Below, in pieces: positions 59,319 through 64,000 of a stretch of DNA of 64,000 nt (positions are counted from its first letter, which is position 1; each line of letters starts with the position of its first letter). The stretch is from Desarmillaria ectypa (lineage: Eukaryota > Basidiomycota > Agaricomycetes > Agaricales > Physalacriaceae). A model generated the notes under the pieces. The model was not told the DNA's origin, did no database searches, and worked only from the letters and a program-made list of their open reading frames with translations. The position numbers and the translations under genes were made by a program. The DNA is taken from NCBI GenBank assembly GCA_030407005.1, contig JAUDYN010000007.1, forward strand, positions 620,001-684,000, read 5' to 3'.

Positions 59319-60781
59319 ATGAAGGCACTCACCTCTGCGCTCCTGGTCTTGTCCTCAGTTTTCAGAATCTCTCTGGTGGCCCCGACATCTCTGCATGCCC
59401 GACAGGGAATAACCATCCTAAGCACCGAAGAAATTGCAGCTCTCAAACCGTATACGTTTTTTGCCAGTGCGGGATACTGCAAACCGGACGTGACTTTGGC
59501 TTGGGATTGCGGATGTAACTATAACACATTCTTCTCTTCGATATTCTATTGACTTTGCGCATCGAAAGCCAATTGCGAAGCCAACTCGGACTTTGAGCCT
59601 GTCGCGTCTGGAGGTGATGGAGGTGATGTGCAATTTTGTAAGTTGTTGCTGCTGCTCCTTCACGGGTGTCCGCACGTTGAAGCTTATAGGGTATGTCGGC
59701 TATTCCCCTTCATTATCCGTACGTTCCAACGCTCTATTCGGTATTGGTCGCGTATGGTGTTGACGGAACAGAGTAGACAGTCATAGTTGCTCATCAAGGG
59801 ACAGATCCTTCACAGATGTGAGTGCCATATGCCTCTGACACGTCCATCTAGAAGCGCTCAACGCTGTCTGAAATTATCAGTGAATCGCTCCTTACCGATG
59901 GAAATTTCGCCCTGTCTCCCTTGGACTCCAGTCTTTTCCCTGGAATTAACTCTGATATCCTGGTTCATGATGGTTTCAGAGACGCCCAGATCAAGTAAGT
60001 CCATGATGATATCTGCTAGCTTACGGTGACATCTTTCCTTGTATAGATCGGCGAAGGATATCTTGCGCGCTGTCACTGCTGCTTTGTCGGAATATAACAC
60101 GAATAGTGTGACCCTTGTTGGACATTCCCTCGGTCCGTCGTCCGACCCACGTGTATACCCATTTCTGAAATAGAAACATCTTTCCCAGGTGCTGCTTTGT
60201 CGCTTTTGGACGCTGTCTATCTTCCTCTCCATTTGGATGCCTCATACAGGATGGTTTGGCTACGGTTTGCCTCGGGTTAGTATAGCAATCTGCCCGTTTG
60301 GAGTTTCAGTGCACCTGAGCCGCTTTTAAATTCTTAGGTAGGGAACCAGGAATTTGCGGACTATCTGGATGCTTCTTTGTCCGGCAAGATTTCACACATA
60401 AATAACAAGTAAGCGTCCTCCTACCCCGAAATCCGCTGCCAACCTTGTGAATCTTATCAGACAGGATCCTGTTCCGATTCTACCTGGTATGCTGTGCTGC
60501 TTGTATGTGCATAGATTAGTCGACCTCGGTCGGGCACGTAGGTATGGCTCTTGGCTTCCATCAGCCGTCTGGAGAGATCCATATTGATTCCAACGACAAC
60601 TGGAATTCCTGCCCAGGTAAGAATAAGTCTGGTAATGTTCCACTCCACTTAACGTGAGCTCAAAAATGCAGGCCAAGAAAACCCAGAAAAGGGATGCACT
60701 ATCGGGGATGTCAGCAGCATATTTGTTGGTGACTTAAATGACCATGACGGACCTTATGACGGTGTTGAGATGGGCTGTTGA
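59319..60781 (+). pseudogene. Class 3 lipase C with one frameshift
   Basis: The ATG at 59319 opens MKALTSALLVLSSVFRISLV, a signal peptide. Ten or more short exons read without error through AALKPYTFFASAGYCKP, VASGGDGGDVQF, VIVAHQGTDPSQ, VTLVGHSLG and LSLLDAVYLPLHL. At 60255-60257 an extra T (ATG GTT T GGC TAC) breaks the frame just before the conserved GYGLPR. Downstream exons again read cleanly (VGNQEFADYLD, KQDPVPILPG, GFHQPSGEIHI, and the end at 60781). A splice donor at the same GTTTGG would instead skip seven residues in frame, so a short protein remains possible. Either a recent pseudogene or an assembly error. Confidence 0.72.
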
Positions 60782-61929
60782 AAGCGCTGTTTCCTGCCCA
60801 TTTCTTCCCGTCTTGTTGAGCTCTGTTTTCAGGGAGAATAATGGTGTACTTGATGTATTTTAAGAATCAAGGAAAACTATCCTCCTCAAGGCCTGATATT
60901 CTTAGTAAAGGTACTAATTATTCGTCACCTATTCCGAAGGATCAGCTCTTTTCAACTTCCGGCGTACAGAGTGTTGTATGGCTTGCAGTTTTCTGTATAT
61001 AGATGTCATTCCCTCACATCCCTCACATCCAAGAACTAGCTGTAGAAGAAGAAAAATTCAAGTTCATTGGAAATAGCCGAAAGTCCAACTTTTGCCCGTG
61101 GATCACGTGTGCATCCGAACCTTCACAGGGCTACTGTCTTGCACAATGTTTTTTTTCATCCTTCCACACGAACGCGTTCGAGTTGGCAACGCTCAGTATG
61201 CCTTAGAGAATGCGATATTTGCATTAATAGATGCCTTCGATTTACTATCATATGATGGACCACTTCGTCACATCAAGATTGCATCATGACTGTTTGTAGT
61301 CATTAGGCCTTGTGCCCATGTTGATGCTCATCATTGCTGGGCTGTAGTGCCCTTAACAGCGTTGTTTCTGCCATTGGACCTGGCTGCTGTATCCTCCATC
61401 GTGCCTACAGTGTTCTTGAACTGTTACTCGCCTTCTTTTGACGATCAGGATCTTCTCTTGTCTGTTCGTCGACATGAATAATGATCACCTCAGTTTAAGC
61501 TGGCCCACTTGTTGAAACCAATTGCAGACGAACTATTTGGTCAGGCTCTTCCAAGTCTCTTTTTCCGAGCGAGCTGGCAGCTCGCCAGAACCTAACACTG
61601 GGTATCACCGCCGGGCCTTTTGATGATCACACATCTCTCCCACCACTCTCATGTTGCGCTGCAACTTTGTTTCATCAATGGGCAGCTGCATGGTATTATA
61701 TATATGCTGCCATGATGAAAGACAGGGTTCCAACGCCCCTCCCACCAGAAATCACCTCATCATGTTCCTCTTCAGCCTTTGCTCCTTTCTTCTCACATCC
61801 TGTTGGGATAGCAATCCCGAGCAAGTACTAGAATGTACTCAAAGGATTGGCTTACTCAGCAGGATCAACTTTGGACCGTAAAAGTGGACATACATAGTAT
61901 TTCGTAGTAAGTTCTAGAAGTAGCACAAC
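60782..61929. other. Spacer between lipases C and D
   Basis: 1.15 kb with no recognisable gene. Frames at 61003-61289 are short and not protein-like. Confidence 0.5.
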
Positions 61930-63413
61930 ATGTATTTAAGTAGGACACCTCTTGCTCGAGAAGTAGTATTTTACCATCATTTTCTACGTTCTCCTCGCTC
62001 TCATTACAACACATCCCAACTGCTTGGACTAGGCAGAAAATCCCCGACTTCATACGTCCGCGCAGCCGCAGTTACCGTCCTTATTGCAGACCAAATCACG
62101 GCCTACAGGCCGTACACATTTTTTGCTGCTGCAGCGTATTGTCAACCCAGTACTATTTCTAATTGGGACTGTGGATGTGAGTATCATTTGTGGCCTCTGT
62201 TTATTCTTTTTATTGATTCAGAACTTAGCTCTTTGCGCAGGAAATTCGGATTTCATCCCTATCAAGTCTGGCGGAGACGGGGGCGACGTACAATTCTGTG
62301 CGTAAGGCTTGTTAACCCCAATTACATCTGAACTTACTTCACACTCAGGGTATGTTGGGTATTCGCCATCGCCATCAGTGCGTTGTCTACCTGTGCTGAC
62401 ACTCGTCTATGTTGCGAACTCAATGCGCGGTGAATAGATGGTGATCGTCGCTCATCAAGGCACTGTTGTCACTGAGATGTTTACGCTCTATTTTTATCAT
62501 GAACCTTTCTCTTATCCTCTTCCAGCAAATCTCTGCTTACAGACGCTGACTTTGTGCCCACCAATTTGGACTCCGACCTTTTCCCGGGGCTCAGTTCTGA
62601 TATTAAAGTTCACGGCGGATTCAAGGAGACCCAGGAAAAGTCAGTTGGCCCCTTAGATACGTTCTCATGTTTACTGATACCTTTAGCTCGATTTAGATCT
62701 GCGGAAGATATCTTACAAGCTGTGACAACCGCTTTGTCCGATCACAACGCCAACAGCGTGACTCTTGTCGGACATTCCCTAGGTTTGTTGTACGCCTGGT
62801 TTCTGTCCTACGCTGAGTAGTCTGTCCCTTAGGTGGCGCACTGTCGCTCTTGGATGCTGTATATCTACCTCTCCGACTGACGAACGCAACTTTCAGGATG
62901 ATCGGCTAGGGCATGCCTCGTGTACGTTCAAGTACCCTTTCTGGATCTTAATCTAAGTTTTCTTACGATGTCAGGTTGGAAATCAAGAATTTGCAGACTA
63001 CGTTGATTCTGTTCTAGGTGGGAACCTCGCGCGCATCAATAACAAGTGAGCCTGCATTTCGGATTTCTGACGGTATCAATCTAATAACGCTCTAGACAAG
63101 ATTTCATCCCGACGTTGCCAGGTTTGTAGATGCAACGATGACAGTTCATCCTAAGGCTGACAAAATTATATTCAGTGAGACTTCTGGGATTTCACCACCC
63201 TTCCGGAGAGATACATATCAACGACAACAATTGGAACTCTTGTTCAGGTACGCCAACATTTGACGGTTCGGGAGACATGTTGATATAAAGATTGCATGTT
63301 TAGGGCAAGAAAACCCCTCACACGAATGCACTGATGGTGCTGTCGAGACCATTTTCTCTAGCGATGTATTTGACCACAGCGGTCCCTATGATGGAATCAC
63401 GATTTGCTGTTGA
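61930..63413 (+). pseudogene. Class 3 lipase D with one in-frame stop
   Basis: Tandem paralog of lipase C. Exons read cleanly through ITAYRPYTFFAAAAYCQP, IKSGGDGGDVQF, LFPGLSSDIKVHGGFKE, VTLVGHSLG, then ALSLLDAVYLPLRL and FRMIG, where TAG (62907-62909) stands at the position of the conserved Tyr in GYGMPR. Beyond it GMPR, VGNQEFADYVDSVLGG, KQDFIPTLPG and GFHHPSGEIHI continue in phase to a TGA at 63411-63413. The N-terminus is also doubtful: the in-frame ATG at 61930 does not give a normal signal peptide, while FYVLLALIT in another frame would. Probably a young pseudogene. Confidence 0.72.
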
Positions 63414-63715
63414 ATATTCTTATCTTCTCTGCCTCGGTATACAGGCTCTGGATGTTGGAGTATCAAATATCGCGCATCACAGAGCAGTTGACGCCGTGAT
63501 CATCGGTTGTCAGGCAAGGACTTGCTTTATTGCATCCTGTTGCTTCCATTAGTGTACACGGCGTGTAGATAAATAGGTAGCTGAACGACGACAACCCTCG
63601 CCTGTTTGCGAGGGTTCTCTGCTGAAATCCGGGTGAGCGCTGGAGAATTACCGCTCATTCTAACACTGGATACAATACAAAAAAATTGCTTGATTGTTCA
63701 AACACGATTATCAGG
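63414..63715. other. Convergent intergenic region
   Basis: 300 bp between the ends of lipase D and the SPRY gene. It holds the inverted repeat AACCCTCGC/GCGAGGGTT (about 63592-63614), a possible 3'-end hairpin. Confidence 0.45.
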
Positions 63716-64000
63716 CTATGTGCGGCTGTAAGAGGGTAATTCCTCGTCAAAACCATTCCCGCTACCTGGGTAACCAAGTTTTCCAATAATTCCGTCAAGC
63801 TTCCATTGCCACTCGTTCCCTTCAGGCCATTTGACCAGCTCGCCGCCAAAGTTCACTTCAAAATCGCACACCCCCTCCACACCGATGGCCGCATAGACAT
63901 CGTGTTTGTGGCGGGGGAGATAGATGCCAGTGAACGCATCGGGAAGGCGAATACCGTTGTATGTGTAGAATAGGGCGCCAGTTTGAAACTCGAAGCCACA
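63716..64000 (-). CDS. SPRY domain protein, C-terminal part (runs off the window)
   Basis: Open from the right edge to a TAG at 63718-63716, 94 codons. The sequence GFEFQTGALFYTYNGIRLP, AAIGVEGVCDFEVNFGG and WQWKLDGIIGKLGYPGSGNG matches the end of a SPRY domain of the kind found in fungal Ear1/Ssh4 (Rsp5 adaptors) and RanBPM-type proteins. The N-terminus lies outside the window, so the full architecture cannot be told. SPRY domains bind protein partners. Confidence 0.8.
   Translation of the reverse strand, partial: CGFEFQTGALFYTYNGIRLPDAFTGIYLPRHKHDVYAAIGVEGVCDFEVNFGGELVKWPEGNEWQWKLDGIIGKLGYPGSGNGFDEELPSYSRT

Overview
This window is nuclear DNA of a filamentous basidiomycete, most likely a mushroom-forming agaricomycete. 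The evidence is dense genes with many 48-60 nt introns, a tRNA with a short intron, and gene families typical of that group (EthD proteins, class 3 lipases, GH5 glucanase, F-box/LRR-like proteins, a RhoGEF with DEP, DH, PH and CNH domains). I rebuilt gene models by joining open frames at GT-AG (rarely GC-AG) sites and requiring reading phase to be kept across every junction. About 20 models close this way.

Layout. 0-3.4 kb: an unknown protein, tRNA-Asn and a small EthD protein. 3.8-9.9 kb: a 20-exon Rho guanine nucleotide exchange factor with two tandem DH domains (minus). 10.5-16.8 kb: a small unknown gene, a NUP53/NUP35-type nucleoporin, a decayed minus-strand fragment and an FAD monooxygenase. 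18.2-22.5 kb: a NOPCHAP1-like chaperone divergent from a UBA/zinc-finger/UBX protein, then an F-box protein. 24.8-30.7 kb: BIR1 (survivin-type, two BIR domains) head-to-head with WAPL, 140 bp apart. 31.1-33.5 kb: an amidase-signature hydrolase. 33.5-36.6 kb is gene-poor. 36.6-44.5 kb: a low-complexity coiled-coil protein, a small unknown protein, an FMP52-like oxidoreductase and a YTP1-like membrane protein. 45.4-47.5 kb: an F-box/LRR-like repeat protein and a broken second copy. 48.2-51.3 kb: long-form tRNase Z. 51.7-63.4 kb: a secreted-enzyme cluster of four class 3 lipases (two minus, two plus) around an exo-beta-1,3-glucanase. The right edge holds the end of a SPRY protein.

The main points for a second look are: a CUG-started mitochondrial presequence in front of tRNase Z; two head-to-head promoters that share ACGCGT and CACGTG boxes (BIR1/WAPL and NOPCHAP1-like/UBX); three independent 7-nt micro-exons; five GC-AG introns; and two otherwise intact lipase paralogs that are each broken at the same codon position. 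No mobile element, CRISPR array or biosynthetic gene cluster was recognised.
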